Positions 34,201 to 41,944 of a stretch of DNA of 64,000 nucleotides are shown one piece after another; position 1 is the stretch's first letter, and each line of letters begins with the position of its first letter. This DNA comes from Hyposmocoma kahamanoa (Eukaryota > Arthropoda > Insecta > Lepidoptera > Cosmopterigidae), in contig NW_020654422.1 of the NCBI RefSeq assembly GCF_003589595.1, forward strand, positions 5,706,420 to 5,770,419. Direction: 5' to 3'. Below the pieces are notes generated by a model, which saw only the letters and a program-made list of their open reading frames with translations, did no database searches and was not told the origin of the DNA. The position numbers and the translations under genes are program-made.

Positions 34201-34578
34201 CAGAGTCATAACAAATCGGTCGAAATATTCAACAAACTACCCAATAAGTACATATTTTCCTCCCATCTAATTTAGATTTCCTTGCCGCCTTCGATGCGAA
34301 GGCGATCCTATTGACTTACTGTAAACGCGTCTTTAACGTCGCGTAGGTTTACCTATAAGTTTGTTGAGCAGCGAATCATACAGTTCTTTATACTGAGCTT
34401 GTATGTGCGTCTGATTTAAGAACGTGAGTATATCTTGTTTGTTCATTTCGGCCTCTCCCGCGATGTTCGTGTAGTCCACTTCCACACTGGCATCAGCTAC
34501 GGCTAAATGCTCCTGCCCACTCGACGCGATAAGCACTATGTGTATTAGTACCAACATCCACGGTCCTAACTTTGCCAT
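13835..34578 (-). CDS. Trypsin-like serine protease zymogen, complete five-exon gene
   Basis: Exons in transcript order: 34578-34353, 31578-31431, 16519-16267, 15380-15225 and 14014-13835. They total 963 nt, 320 residues plus TGA. Every junction has GT/AG ends and matching phase (1, 2, 0, 0). Residues about 1-20 are a hydrophobic signal peptide. Residues 21-80 form a propeptide ending TRR, and activation would cleave R80|I81 (IVSG). The catalytic triad is His121 in SAAHC, Asp166 in HDVGLV and Ser264 in GDSGGP. Asp258 is the S1 residue (position 189) and SWG and PGVY keep glycines at 216 and 226, so cleavage after Lys/Arg is predicted. Secreted. The 14.9-kb third-to-second exon intron (16520-31430) and 2.8-kb first intron are filled with transposons. 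The last two intron positions match the elastase-like gene at 1036-2919, which points toward it tail to tail. The 5' exon link is inference from phase and fit, not from a transcript. Confidence 0.8.
14800..15095 (-). repeat. SINE, GATCGAAC family
   Basis: Same order as the 12580 and 39185 copies: CAGAATGTTTCACCACCATG, ACTCCACTAGTTTC, TATAATTATTAAC, a tRNA-like block with ATTCGAACTGACGTCTCC (B box on the minus strand), AACGAACCAGCGGACCTCAA and CTATGTGCTTGTTGTCGGAT. It lies in the trypsin intron between exons 4 and 5's flanks. Confidence 0.6.
15225..15380 (-). CDS. Trypsin exon 4: S1 pocket aspartate
   Basis: Fifty-two codons between acceptor TTTCAG and donor CAG|GTACTA. Encodes [17 protein letters not shown], a cysteine at KLC, MFCAG and PDACQ. 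The Asp in DACQ is the base of the primary specificity pocket and sets trypsin-type specificity. Confidence 0.85.
16178..16252. repeat. Microsatellite (TA)n/(CA)n
   Basis: Runs of TATA with a CACACACACA core. The Tyr/Ile-rich frames that cross it on both strands are artefacts of this repeat. Confidence 0.95.
16267..16519 (-). CDS. Trypsin exon 3: catalytic aspartate
   Basis: The acceptor TTTTTTTTAG precedes A|GCCCGTGCTTCAGAC. The exon encodes [17 protein letters not shown], the Asp102 motif HDVGLVEL and SGWGKLK, then donor AAG|GTCAGT. Eighty-four codons plus the last base of a split Arg codon. Confidence 0.88.
16560..17576. mobile_element. TIR DNA element of about 1 kb in the trypsin intron
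   Basis: TTATACAGTGTGTTGATTTG...CATTCTCGTCATATTT at 16575-16612 is the inverse of AAATATGGCGAGAATGCAAA...ACACTGTATAAATAT at 17527-17570, arms of about 40 bp. The interior is mixed in composition, with a CpG-rich block at 17220-17340 and no convincing transposase. Open frames inside it are not host exons. Confidence 0.65.
17643..17920 (+). mobile_element. CCGAC-terminal TIR element, near complete
   Basis: Starts AACCGACTTTAAAAAAAAGG and ends AACTTTTGAGGTCGGTTTTT. Carries all family landmarks, including GGTACCTCAGTAGTGG and GGCAAATAGATACAATTCC. The clearest copy for defining both ends. Confidence 0.75.
18150..18345 (+). pseudogene. LINE ORF2 tail fragment
   Basis: Across frames the sequence gives [23 protein letters not shown] and LNIR, the usual C-terminal end of a lepidopteran CR1/Jockey-type ORF2, with a frameshift in the middle. 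Similar to 57150-57385. Confidence 0.5.
18757..19112. mobile_element. GC-rich MITE with GCATCGATGCA motifs
   Basis: Dense blocks of GCGATGCAAACGCG, GCATCGATGCA and ACGCGCGATT in both orientations. Ends TAAAAGCGGTTACACAGG and the inverse of CTGTAAAAGTTGCCGTATGT are loosely inverted. All frames here are products of the repeat. Confidence 0.6.
19478..19625. repeat. Joined fragments: CCGAC end (minus) and GTAGAGCTCC repeat (plus)
   Basis: 19478-19525 (AAAAACGACCTCAACAGTTTGC) is a reversed CCGAC end. From 19520, AGTAGCAGTAGAGC...CCGTCAAGCAGTAATGTG to 19625 is a GTAGAGCTCC copy with about 50 bp missing near its start. Confidence 0.55.
19842..20770 (-). pseudogene. Jockey/CR1-type LINE reverse transcriptase, degraded
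   Basis: Minus-strand frames in order: 20735-20439 ([21 protein letters not shown]), 20428-20213 ([18 protein letters not shown], the start of the RT palm, and SKNL-like residues) and 20117-19842 ([21 protein letters not shown] motif A with its Asp, then [10 protein letters not shown]). The YADD region is missing. An assembly gap interrupts it. A (TA)n run lies at 19890-19912. Confidence 0.7.
20223..20326. other. Assembly gap flanked by an identical 47-bp duplicate
   Basis: Ten Ns at 20270-20279. The 47 bases before the gap (from AAAAGAATATGTACTGG) reappear exactly after it. This is a scaffold join that failed to merge an overlap, so the duplication is not biological. Confidence 0.9.
20890..21490 (-). 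pseudogene. Second LINE reverse transcriptase fragment (CR1/Jockey type)
   Basis: Minus-strand translation gives [56 protein letters not shown] (motif A), [13 protein letters not shown] and, near 20930, LYADDE (motif C). At least three in-frame stops. It differs in sequence from the RT just to its left, so two unrelated LINE insertions adjoin. Confidence 0.75.
21690..21830 (+). repeat. ACGTTGGT dispersed repeat, third copy
   Basis: CCATGGAACCTATAAAGGAC...CCAAAACGTTGGTGTGT, then AAGAATCGTGAGTACTTAGG, in the same order as 4065-4200. Confidence 0.5.
21831..23045. other. Intronic, repeat fragments only
   Basis: Contains a SINE-body scrap (22205-22245), a CCGAC start (22254-22277, CCAAAAAGGAGGAGG) joined to a GTAGAGCTCC start (22278-22315), and a 'CAGTGCCTCTCAGATCTTC' scrap at 22668. 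No exon was recognised. Confidence 0.4.
23046..23262 (+). mobile_element. CCGAC-terminal TIR element, 3' truncated
   Basis: Starts CCGACGTCAAAAAAAGGAGG. Family landmarks run through AATATTCCACTGCTAAGG; the right terminus is lost around CACTTTCGGTTTTTG. Confidence 0.65.
23280..23403 (+). repeat. GTAGAGCTCC repeat, 3' half
   Basis: TCAGATCTTTGTGATTTAAAG to TTGGTATCATAAAAAAAA, matching the 3' half of the 37802 copy, including the A-rich end. Confidence 0.65.
23404..23520 (+). repeat. tRNA-derived SINE, GATCGAAC family
   Basis: GACTCGACCTATAGCTCAAT...TGGTATAGC carries an A box and TAGGTTCAAGTCC a B box, followed by TTTTGTTCGATCTTTGTATT. The stems do not fold as an intact tRNA. Confidence 0.55.
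23650..23852. repeat. CCGAC fragment (minus) and GTAGAGCTCC scrap (plus)
   Basis: 23650-23765 (AAAAAACCGACCTAAATAG...TTCATCCCCTAATATG) is a reversed CCGAC right end. GTGACGGACGCAGTAGTAGC at 23813-23850 is a short GTAGAGCTCC scrap. Confidence 0.5.
24103..24292 (+). repeat. GTAGAGCTCC repeat, 5' truncated
   Basis: GGTGAAATTACAGGCACGTG to CTTGATATTATAAAAAAAA. The regular 5' truncation with a conserved A-rich 3' end fits retroposition. Confidence 0.7.
24293..24525 (+). repeat. Dispersed repeat, pair of 12131
   Basis: TTAGGAGTCGATACTACATC, GTGGGTCGAGAGG, AACGAAATTAAAGC, CAGTTGATATAAA and TACCAATTGAATACAGC follow the order of the 12131-12430 copy. Confidence 0.6.
24770..26345. repeat. Diverged direct duplication, 24.77-24.96 and 26.16-26.34 kb
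   Basis: GTAAGCAGATTCCCCTGCAA...TGTCATCCAAGTAAGCAG at 24779-24905 resembles GTAAGGCAGATTCCCCTTAG...AGTCATCCAAGCACGCAG at 26158-26262. The match continues through AACTTTGTGAATGG / AACTTTAAATCTCGCAAATGG. Old repeat copies or a local duplication. Confidence 0.4.
25320..25545 (+). other. Unassigned open segment, exon-like composition
   Basis: A frame of about 70 codons ([32 protein letters not shown]) in a GC-richer patch. No splice-site pair or family was recognised. It could be a transposon remnant. A second GC-rich patch follows at 25700-25890. Confidence 0.2.
25890..27060. other. AT-rich intronic sequence
   Basis: No exon, RNA gene or clear transposon terminus was seen apart from the diverged repeat copy at 26158-26345. 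Confidence 0.4.
27068..27113. repeat. Perfect 21-bp hairpin
   Basis: ATCTCTTACGGTTTACAAATC and its exact inverse flank a 4-nt loop (GCAG). No mismatches in an otherwise AT-rich intron. It has no flanking stem that would suggest a microRNA precursor. Confidence 0.9.
27705..27869. mobile_element. 165-bp MITE with TTA target duplication
   Basis: Left end GGGTCGTATTTCAGAAATCT and right end inverse GGGTTGTATTCTAGAACTCT, then CTCAGTGCTCAAGTCAGGAT against CTCAATGCTCAAGTCAGGAT, give arms of about 42 bp. TTA flanks both sides (27702-27704, 27870-27872). The interior repeats the AGTATGATTTCGAGTGCT motif. The TTA duplication suggests the Harbinger group. Confidence 0.75.
28041..28127 (+). pseudogene. 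THAP-type zinc finger start, truncated
   Basis: ATG followed by [17 protein letters not shown] and ITFHR. The order M-x-x-C-x4-C ... FH-R is that of the first half of a THAP C2CH DNA-binding domain. The expected FP, the conserved Trp and the later C-x2-H pair do not follow and no donor site is obvious at the break. It may be the 5' end of a P-element-like transposon or of a THAP gene. The 27880-28040 flank resembles 29880-29990 (ATAGGTA...AAAAGGGGA). Confidence 0.45.
28130..30779. other. AT-rich intronic sequence
   Basis: Includes a (TTA)n run at 28346-28368 and the 29880-29990 block similar to 27880-27960. No exon recognised. Confidence 0.4.
30780..31215. promoter_or_regulatory. CpG-rich island in the trypsin intron
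   Basis: A 430-bp block with many CG dinucleotides (GCCGCCGCGGATGCGGG, CGACGACGGCCGCCAAGCGC) stands out from AT-rich flanks. It contains possible donor sites (GCGCAG|GTGATC near 31046). It could be a promoter with a 5' UTR exon for an unseen transcript or a GC-rich transposon. No protein frame is convincing. Confidence 0.3.
31431..31578 (-). CDS. Trypsin exon 2: activation site and catalytic histidine
   Basis: The acceptor GATGCAG precedes GG|TCGACTAGA. Encodes [27 protein letters not shown] and SAAHCLL, with a phase-2 donor AG|GTACTG. The split AG+A codon joins exon 3 (16519) exactly, and the split G+GG codon joins exon 1 (34353). Confidence 0.85.
31785..32060 (-). repeat. GTAGAGCTCC dispersed repeat
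   Basis: Minus-strand copy from AGTAGCAGTAGAGCTCCTTG at 32056 through AGTAATGTGAGCATTACTG to TTATGGACAGGCGTATCGC near 31815. Confidence 0.75.
32119..33124 (-). mobile_element. mariner element with TIRs and TA duplication, inactive
   Basis: The inverted termini share CACT-TAAGTTTCCGGAA, with variable outer bases. TA flanks both ends (32117-32118, 33125-33126), the target-site choice of Tc1/mariner. The 1006-bp element holds one transposase gene on the minus strand. It lies in the first trypsin-intron region near exon 2. Confidence 0.85.
32192..32953 (-). pseudogene. mariner transposase, nonsense mutation and C-terminal deletion
   Basis: Reading from MDLTCENFR, the frame shows the helix-turn-helix region ([20 protein letters not shown]), [11 protein letters not shown], first catalytic Asp in [11 protein letters not shown] and second in HHDNASSH. 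An in-frame TAA (32533-32531) sits just before VWDIVTGDE; the frame is otherwise unbroken across it. After HHDNASSHT the gene jumps to the element end, so the third Asp region (about 100 residues) is deleted. An upstream ATG at 32971 adds six residues. No active enzyme can be made. Confidence 0.88.
33700..33950. mobile_element. GC-rich MITE-like element
   Basis: TTGAAAGCGACGCGACAGCGCGGCG near 33707 is inverted at 33890-33918 (CGCCGCGTTGCCGCGACGC...TTTCAAAT). Internal GTGCTCGC/GCGAGCACG and CTTGGCGATTTGAGAG blocks also pair. Long Ala/Arg-rich frames here are composition artefacts. Confidence 0.55.
34012..34170 (+). repeat. 72-bp tandem repeat, about 2.2 copies, open in frame
   Basis: Units start at 34012, 34084 and 34156 (TTACACCCAGTCAACTG / TTACACCGAGTCGACTG / TTGCACCGC). 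The unit is 24 codons and the plus frame is open through both units to about 34273 ([12 protein letters not shown] / [12 protein letters not shown], then [10 protein letters not shown]). The EIFNKLP end resembles LINE C-termini. There is no start codon. Confidence 0.65.
34353..34578 (-). CDS. Trypsin exon 1: signal peptide and propeptide
   Basis: ATG at 34578-34576 (MAKLGPWM) is followed by a hydrophobic run ([12 protein letters not shown]) and an acidic propeptide ([26 protein letters not shown]). The donor ATAG|GTAAAC leaves one base, and the phase-1 codon completes as Gly with exon 2. Read without splicing, the frame would stop 18 bases later (KPTRR), but that is intron. Two further in-frame ATGs lie 27 and 33 nt upstream; the one chosen gives the better signal peptide. 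Confidence 0.7.
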
Positions 34579-35172
34579 TGCATACGGCCTATAAATGCAC
34601 GACATACACAAGTGAATTCTGGTACTCGTTTCAAGAACAACAGCGTTTATGAAATAAAATCGTACATGAAACCAAATATTCTCGTGACTAAAAATTGCGA
34701 AAACGCAATTTGAAAATTTACAAAAAACTGAATGGATCTTATAGCAAATAATGTGATTATTTTTATTTATTTTTATTTATACATAATACTTAATAATATA
34801 TATACCGTGTCCTTACACTGCAAAGAAGAAACGGAGCTGCATTGTGAATATATCAGAATAAGCTACGGTTTAACAGGCAATTTTTACTATGCAATTTTAG
34901 TAGAAACAAAAGAGATGCAAATGAGGCGCAACCAAAGAATTCATCAAAATTGTAAAAATACACATTAAATAAATACGCGTAACATTTAAATAAATACGCT
35001 AATTAATTAATACCATTAATGTATATATATAATAATTCTATACAAGTGTATTTGTATATTTTTATTGGAAAAAATAACACTACGTATTAAGGAAATAAAC
35101 GAGGGCAACCTTTCATTTGCGGAAGTGTTCTATAACACGTCATTCGAAAGAATCAGAAGCAGCGTATTGTCC

Positions 35173-36828
35173 ATATATCGACACCTCCAATGTACACAAC
35201 GCAAACTTTATTTTTTGGTAATTTTCTGTTATTTTTGTAAATAGGCGTATATATTTACTAACATTAGTTTCCCCGAATTTTAAGAAGAAAAGTGTAGAAG
35301 AGCTAAACTGTTATGGGAGAATTCTCGTTTGAAAAGTGTATTTTGTGTGCCTGCTTGTAAAATTAAATATTTAAGTAATCCTTTCTTGTTCAGAGCTTGT
35401 AATACATACAATAAGAATAATTTAGATGTAGATATATTTTATTGGTCCGTCCAATAGCAAATCCCATTTATGAACAATAATTAATGTTACTTGTTTTTTA
35501 TTTTATTTTCTGTTTCTTTTTTGTACTATTGTACAGAGTTTTTTGTACACATGAAAACATTTAAAAAAAAATTGCCAAGCAGTTTTTCGTTTTATTTAAA
35601 ATTATATTTATTAATGGAAACTTTGCTGGTTTAAGACGTAAGATTTACTACTACTACTACTACTACTATAATCTTACGTACTATAATCTTGTATACAAAT
35701 TGTAAACTGTGTGTTTCCCTAACAAACAAAAAATAAATAAATAAAGGACATGAAGTTTATTGACAGGACAGTAATTTAAGTTGTCGTGAAATTGGGGCAC
35801 ATGGTCAAATTTACGAAGTTTGAAGATAAATATTAAAGATGTATTTTGGCTCTTACACACATATTATTAAAAAAATGAGGCTATCCTAAATTTTATTGCA
35901 CTGTACTTTATTCTTAAAGCGAGCCCGTAACTTCTTTAAAACTTGTGCACTTACATCCCCCTCACTATTCACAACTAAAGGTTTATGTCGTCAAATCAAT
36001 TTACCATCTCCACTCATGCGCATAAAATCGAATTGCCGTAAATTCATTTCAATTTAAATGAAATTCATTTAAAATTTACGTAATACTTTGTAAGACACTT
36101 GTAATCAGTGCGAGCGCCTGAACAAATTGAATTGAGCGAGAAACTTATTGCTATTCCAACCGAGCAGGCGCTTTGCTACTCGTTCCCGTTGCTCAGAGCC
36201 TAATAACAAGAATAGTCGTTTGATACTACAAGGAACGTCGTTTGGAGAATTCACTAAGCGGTTTTAGATTAAAGGTAAAAAGTTCTTTGAGAAATATATA
36301 AGTAATTATTTACCCACATAAAGGTTCACCGGAAAGGGTACAAAGTTTCCAAGTGCCTCGGGTCTTGTTCCGGACCTTTTAAAACTTTGAAAATCAGTTC
36401 TTAAATCCTGTTAACGAATTTCGCTCCAGGTGTCGTGACGAGAAGACCTCTTGTAGGAACAGCGTCAATTTTGTTTCGGCCAGACTGATCTGTAATTCAA
36501 TTAAATGTTTTTCATTTCAATAAGTTTGTGTGTGTGGCCTGAGATTTCTAGTACAGTGGGAGCAGATACTAATATTTCATATTTTGGTATAAGTTATACA
36601 AATCAGAATAAATAAAGAATAAAACACTTAATAATTATATCAATACTTCCATTTAACACTATGTCAACTTTATTTTCTGCTCATTTTCTGTTATTTTTGT
36701 AAACAACCATACTATTATGCCATCCGAATTTTGTGAAAAAAAAAAGAAACAAAAGACAATATAAAAACAGAACTGGTCCAGAAATTAAGTTAGCGTAGTG
36801 TTCATTGGAGGTATCGATATTTAAGTGT
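35173..36828. mobile_element. Non-autonomous TIR transposon, 1.65 kb
   Basis: ATATCGACACCTCCAATGTA (35175) is inverted at the right end (ATTGGAGGTATCGATAT, near 36828), and the similarity continues for about 70 bp (ACACTACGC..AACTT). A subterminal TTTTCTGTTATTTTTGTAAA block occurs near both ends. It contains an (ACT)n run at 35648 but no transposase. Confidence 0.6.
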
Positions 36829-36949
36829 ATAATTTCTACAAATTGAATACATTGAACATAGGAACAGGTAATGAATCCTTGAAATTAACGCAGAAATACT
36901 CAACAATTTTATTGCTCCCATTCAGTACAGCCCCCATATCTTTCTACGT

Positions 36950-37795
36950 TAGGTTATAGAGACCCTCCCTACTGACCCTGAGGGTATACGAAAAGGGCAC
37001 TATAATCTGTGCACGCAAAGGAACCTTACAAGTTCAGGTTCTGACCCCAGATCAGCCAATGTACAGGGTTGTCATAGACCTCTGTCACTTCATTTCATCC
37101 GGTTCTTCGAGAGGCTAGTGCCTCGGGTGAGCTGCCCCGGGCGCACGTACAGTACCCTCCCTATTTTCCAGATAGGTACCGGAGCTGTAGGCTCGCTCAC
37201 TTCCCGTTGCGCATTGCACAAATAGCGGTTGCCACCGCTAAGCCGTCGACTCTGAGTCCACTATCAAATCTTCTCATTGGTGGCGGAGCTGTAAGGCACG
37301 CTCACCTCCCGACGTCGAAAAAACGACGTCTCTCCAGTTCCCAATAACCTAAACGGCTGGAGGGATCGGAGAATATCTAGCATATCCTCTACTAGCTCTC
37401 CGGGCTAGTGCCGGAGATGCCAGTCACAGTGTCTTGCGACAATGTCCGGACATAGCTAGCAACTTAAAGGGCAATTCACTTGTCCCGCGCGTCTCCTCGC
37501 TTTAGGCCCTCAACTAGACCACTACTAAGACGCGCTAGCTACTCACGAGACAGACACCCCGGCCACACCCAACCGGGGCAAACAAACATGTCCGTCTCTG
37601 CAGCTAACCACAAACCCCAGCGAGTCCATATCCAAGGCCGGATCCGCCAGATACGCCAGATATGCTTTTGCATATCACTGGCGGAGGGCGGACGCCCGCT
37701 GTACCCTGGTCTTGCTGTCGAGCCCGTAGTCTCGTCGGAAAACCCTATCTATCGGGTCGGTAGATAGGGACTCCATGCGTACAATAGATGTTACA
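36950..37795. other. GC-rich block of unknown origin
   Basis: GC-rich and CpG-rich against AT-rich flanks, with repeated phrases (GGAGCTGTAGGCTCGCTCAC / GGAGCTGTAAGGCACGCTCA; GGCTAGTGCC twice). A frame at 37480-37767 is open but Arg/Pro/Ser-rich and without a known domain. The composition resembles the 5' region of a GC-rich LINE or a retroposed fragment. It lies directly 5' of a GTAGAGCTCC repeat. Confidence 0.35.
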
Positions 37796-37801
37796 ATCAT
37801 T

Positions 37802-38046
37802 TTGTAGCAGTAGAGCTCCTTGTGAAAGTGTGTCCAGGGTAGTGCCACCTTACTTATATCTACCGCCTAGCAGTAATGTGAGTATTACCTTAAATTATAT
37901 TTCAGGGTGACGACAAAGTGGCTGTGCCGCTAAGATCTTTGCAATTAAAAACTCTGAGTGGCACTGTAGCTGTTATTGACAGGCGTGTCGCTTACCAACA
38001 GGCGCACGACTTGTTCCTCCCGTCTTGGTATTATAAAAAAAAGAAA
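37802..38046 (+). repeat. GTAGAGCTCC dispersed repeat
   Basis: GTAGCAGTAGAGCTCCTTGT to CTTGGTATTATAAAAAAAAG with a central deletion of about 50 bp. The A-rich end is clear. Confidence 0.75.
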
Positions 38047-39180
38047 AAAGTACATTTATGGGCCCAATACGATATGACAATAATTGAGAGGTATTATGTA
38101 CTATATTCACATAATTTGTATATTTTATATTAAATAAGCTTGTAGCTTATACTTATCCTTATCTTATTCTTCGCTCCTTATCATTAAATTAATTAGAACA
38201 TTCAAGTGCTCACTGCGAGACAATTGAGTCGACAAGAGAGCCGAGCAACTGAGTGGTATTTTATTTTGGGTGTAACAACGGGGACCGACCTCTGACCACT
38301 TTTTACTTCGTTGGCTTCGGTCTCAGATATAGACCTAAATATAACTTTTCTTTCTCAGAGTAATGCTACACCAATTTGTATTTTCTACCAATGAGTTTCC
38401 GAACGTATTTAATTAAAGCGAATCATTGAAAAAGTTATTAGCATGTTTGAAATTAATTCACTCTGGAAACGTTTCTGGGTTAATTAAATATTGTTTAAAA
38501 TGGCTTTGTATTATTTTTGAAATAATTATTTTATATATTAATTATAATAATGTTCATTGACAATGGAGAAAAACCTTTGAAGGTGTACTTGCACGAAGTC
38601 ATAATCCAGCAGTGATGGACTGACGGAGGAAATAACCCGAGCACCCACAAATATTGACAAATGTTTACTGATATTTTTGTCGTAAAAATTGATTCCTGTG
38701 ATCTCGATAGATAGATATACGATTTAAGTTGTACAAAACCGGGTATACCACCCGATGTTACCCCATACGGTTTTGCCTCAAGCACGCTATAAAGCATAGG
38801 TTCCCAAAGTCTTTGGCCCACTTAGGCAAGATAAAAAATTTCAACGTCCACCACCACAAAAAATAATTGAAAACATGTATTTTTTAAATTAACACAAAAA
38901 AACTCGAGGAAAACAATTCATATAAGTATATGTAGTGTACTTTATATAGGTAATTCAGTTTTTTTTAACTGTGCTTGCTATTTACTTATGCTCACATACC
39001 CGACGAGCTCCAATTGTATTTGACGAACTCCGTGGTCGTGTGGCTTGCACACCAGTTTTCATGGTGTCGCCATTCCCGGACGGGTCAATGCAGAAAAAAC
39101 TAACTTTTCTATATTGTCTCGGATCTGGATGTCTGTGGCGCCGTCGTTGTTTCCGATTTCCATAACACAAGTGCTTCAGG
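38047..39180. other. AT-rich intergenic sequence
   Basis: Open frames at 38531-38821 and 38971-39251 show no domain, splice pair or family resemblance. No feature is called. Confidence 0.35.
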
Positions 39181-39184
39181 ATCA

Positions 39185-39560
39185 GTCAGAATGTTTCACC
39201 ACGATGATATTAAATTTTTTTTGTGACATTTACTCTACTAGTTTGTTATGATTATTAATACAAAGATACATTTCAGAAAATTCCTTCGATCCGGCCGGAT
39301 TGACGTCTCCTAGCGCACCGTGCAAGACGCTGTCTATACTTCAAGCTTGTTGTCGCTGTCATGAAGTTTCAATCTGAATAGGGCTTCCACCGCAGGTTTT
39401 TGAGTTGTAGCGTTAACAAGTATTACTTTATTGTTAAGTTTGTTCAAAGTCACGATATTTTACTACCGTACTAATATTTCTGGCACAGATTGTTAGTTCG
39501 AATCCAGCCAGATAAAATAAATTTTTCTTAGTATTCAATCTTTGTATTAATAATTATAAC
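39185..39560. repeat. Inverted SINE pair, GATCGAAC family
   Basis: The left unit (CAGAATGTTTCACCACGATG ... GATCCGGCCGGATTGACGTC) and right unit (TTAGTTCGAATCCAGCCAGA ... TTTGTATTAATAATTATAAC) are in opposite orientation, as at 12580-12850, with a longer spacer. Confidence 0.6.
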
Positions 39561-40019
39561 AAATTATTACTTAACCCCATTGTATTTTATCAAGGTGCGT
39601 GTCCCAGTCGCGTTCGTTATTACATAATACTGTATTTAGTTAAGCAAACTAAAATAGTTTGGGTAAACGTTCAGCTTAATCGTCTGTTCTAGGACACGCT
39701 ACTCCGTTTAGGGTGCGTGTTATTCTGTGGAGGTTACAAAACCTTTGGAGGTACCTCAATCAGAAATAATTCGAAAAGGCAAATCAAATTCTAGAAGAAA
39801 GCCGAGAGGTGAGAGAGGAAAGGAATATTTATCTTTTTAATAGAAACCCGAAATGACCCGACTTGTGCTTAGTATAGCTATCTTTATTACAAACACATTC
39901 TAAACAAGGTTCCACATATATTTTTATGAAACGGCGCAACATTGGGTATCAAAACTGTGATAGACAGATGTTTTTGCGACATCTAGGCTCAGTTGTACTG
40001 ACATTATATGGCCACTCAT

Positions 40020-40130
40020 TAACACACACATAGTCTAGTAATTGACACGCCTAGTCTAGTCAGTGACAGACCTAATCTAGTCAGTGACAAACCTAGTATA
40101 GCCAATGACACATCTAGTCTTTTTACTGAT
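40020..40130. repeat. Minisatellite, about 22-bp unit
   Basis: CTAGTCTAGTCAGTGACAGAC and close variants repeat about five times (TAATCTAGTCAGTGACAAAC, TAGTATAGCCAATGACACAT). Confidence 0.75.
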
Positions 40131-41059
40131 AGTAAAAATTTGTCATCAGAATAGGAACCATGATCTATTTTGACATTCTCGTCGGCGACTCACTTAAATA
40201 ATGTACTGCTCTTGATGATGCGAGCTTATGGTTTCTTATTTGTGAAACTACAAAGAAAACAAAACTAATTCAAGTATTTCCTATTGGCGCTTAAATTGTG
40301 ACCCGTCCACAGAAAACAAAATTTAGATTTCTATGGTACCGTTAGTAATTGATCAGTAATTGCACAACATTGAAATCGTTATGCCTCTCCTCTTTCTTTC
40401 CCTTATTCTCCAACAAATTATCCGCGGCTCGCAAGTTCAGCAACTTATAACACACAGACACCTACAGCATTATTTTAATTTATTTTATTGATGGCTAGTT
40501 TCGTCTAACTTAGAACGTAGCGACACTCGATCCAGTTGCACAAAATGAAAAAGCTCTTGACATTACTTGATACGATAATGCTATTGTTTTTTTTAAATAA
40601 ATTTTTGTAAGTGACTGCTCACCTGCGCAACATGTTAACTTACAAACGGAGTATTATGAAGACAAGAAATAAAAGAAACAAAAAAGGTAAATAATACAGC
40701 GAAAACGATGTTTACTTGTTGTTTAGGTATTACCAGCCGTTCTTTAATTTGTTCGGTTTCGCGAACAATCTGTTATAGCAGTATATAACGGTCAGGGTGG
40801 GGCACTACTACTCAGGCTAGAGCCATATTCAATATGAACGTGTTTGTGAACGTGGTGAACGTGGGTGTGTAAATACACATAAGACGTTTTTACGCGTTTG
40901 TTAATATTTGTACATCTTTGAAATTATTATGTTGCAGGAGTTCTAATAGGGTTTGTAAATTTACAGCCTCTTATTCAAATAGTACATCGGAATGTAATTG
41001 CTATAATTATATCTTTAGTAAAGAAAACGAGAGTAATGGCAATCCGACCATCAAATTGG

Positions 41060-41932
41060 GGTGTGTAATACAATACAATACAATACAAAAATTCTTTATT
41101 GTACACCAAAAAAGGAAACAAATACAATACAATTAAATTAAAATATAATAGTAGTATAATATAATAGTGTAGTATAATAGTAATATATCATATTAAATAT
41201 TATTCACATAACGCTTAATTTTACTTCCTATATAAACTCATTTAATATAATAATATATCACTTCATATAACGAACGTTTAATATAAACTTAGATTCTATA
41301 TTTTCATTTTCATTTTTTGTAACGATCACTTTCACTAACACTCATATTTAATAACGATCTTATTAAGTTATAAACCCCAGTTAACATAACGTCATTTTAT
41401 CTAAATTTCATTTCATCTAGAAATAGGATTATTTCCGAAAAACAATATCCCTAAAACGAATATTATATGAATTATAATTCGGCCATAAAACATGTTCAGA
41501 AACGCAAACAAATTCCTTTCTGGTGCTCGCCGGCCGCTGCCGCGACACGATCGCTCAGCTCGTGCTGCTTTTTCATGTTCTAACCTAACCCCTAGAATGG
41601 GAACCGCAACCAAGATTTGACCAATGTAAAATACGTTTCTTTTATGCCACCGAAGTATTCAGTGTCCAACAATAATAATTTTGCCGAAATGAAAATTCAG
41701 CTGAATTCAGAAATGAACAAACAATTGACATTATATTACGTAAAAATTATCTAAATTGACAATACATGAAAAGATGGTTAAATAATATGAGCTTTACGTG
41801 ATTTTTTTTTGTAAAATGTGAATGTTATGTCAAACATGAATTATATGAAGTTAAATTGTAGGAAGTGAAATTGGTCCAAATAAAAATTATATTAAATGAA
41901 TGGTATTTGTTTTGAAATTAGTTTATTCCACC
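41060..41932 (-). mobile_element. 5'-truncated LINE 3' end with (TTGTA)n tail and 12-bp TSD
   Basis: CCATCAAATTGG flanks both sides exactly (41048-41059 and 41933-41944). On the minus strand the insert ends GGTGTACAATAAAGAATTTT followed by a TTGTA microsatellite, the 3' end type of lepidopteran CR1/L2-like LINEs. No ORF with a known domain remains. Confidence 0.8.
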
Positions 41933-41944
41933 CCATCAAATTGG

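Noticed and set aside
34333..34611. Stand-alone small secreted protein ending KPTRR
   Set aside because: A consensus donor (G|GTAAAC) 18 bases before the stop joins in phase with trypsin exon 2, so the last residues are intron read-through.
41413..41613. Minus-strand frame inside the LINE tail
   Set aside because: No domain; it lies in the LINE 3' region bounded by the target duplication.
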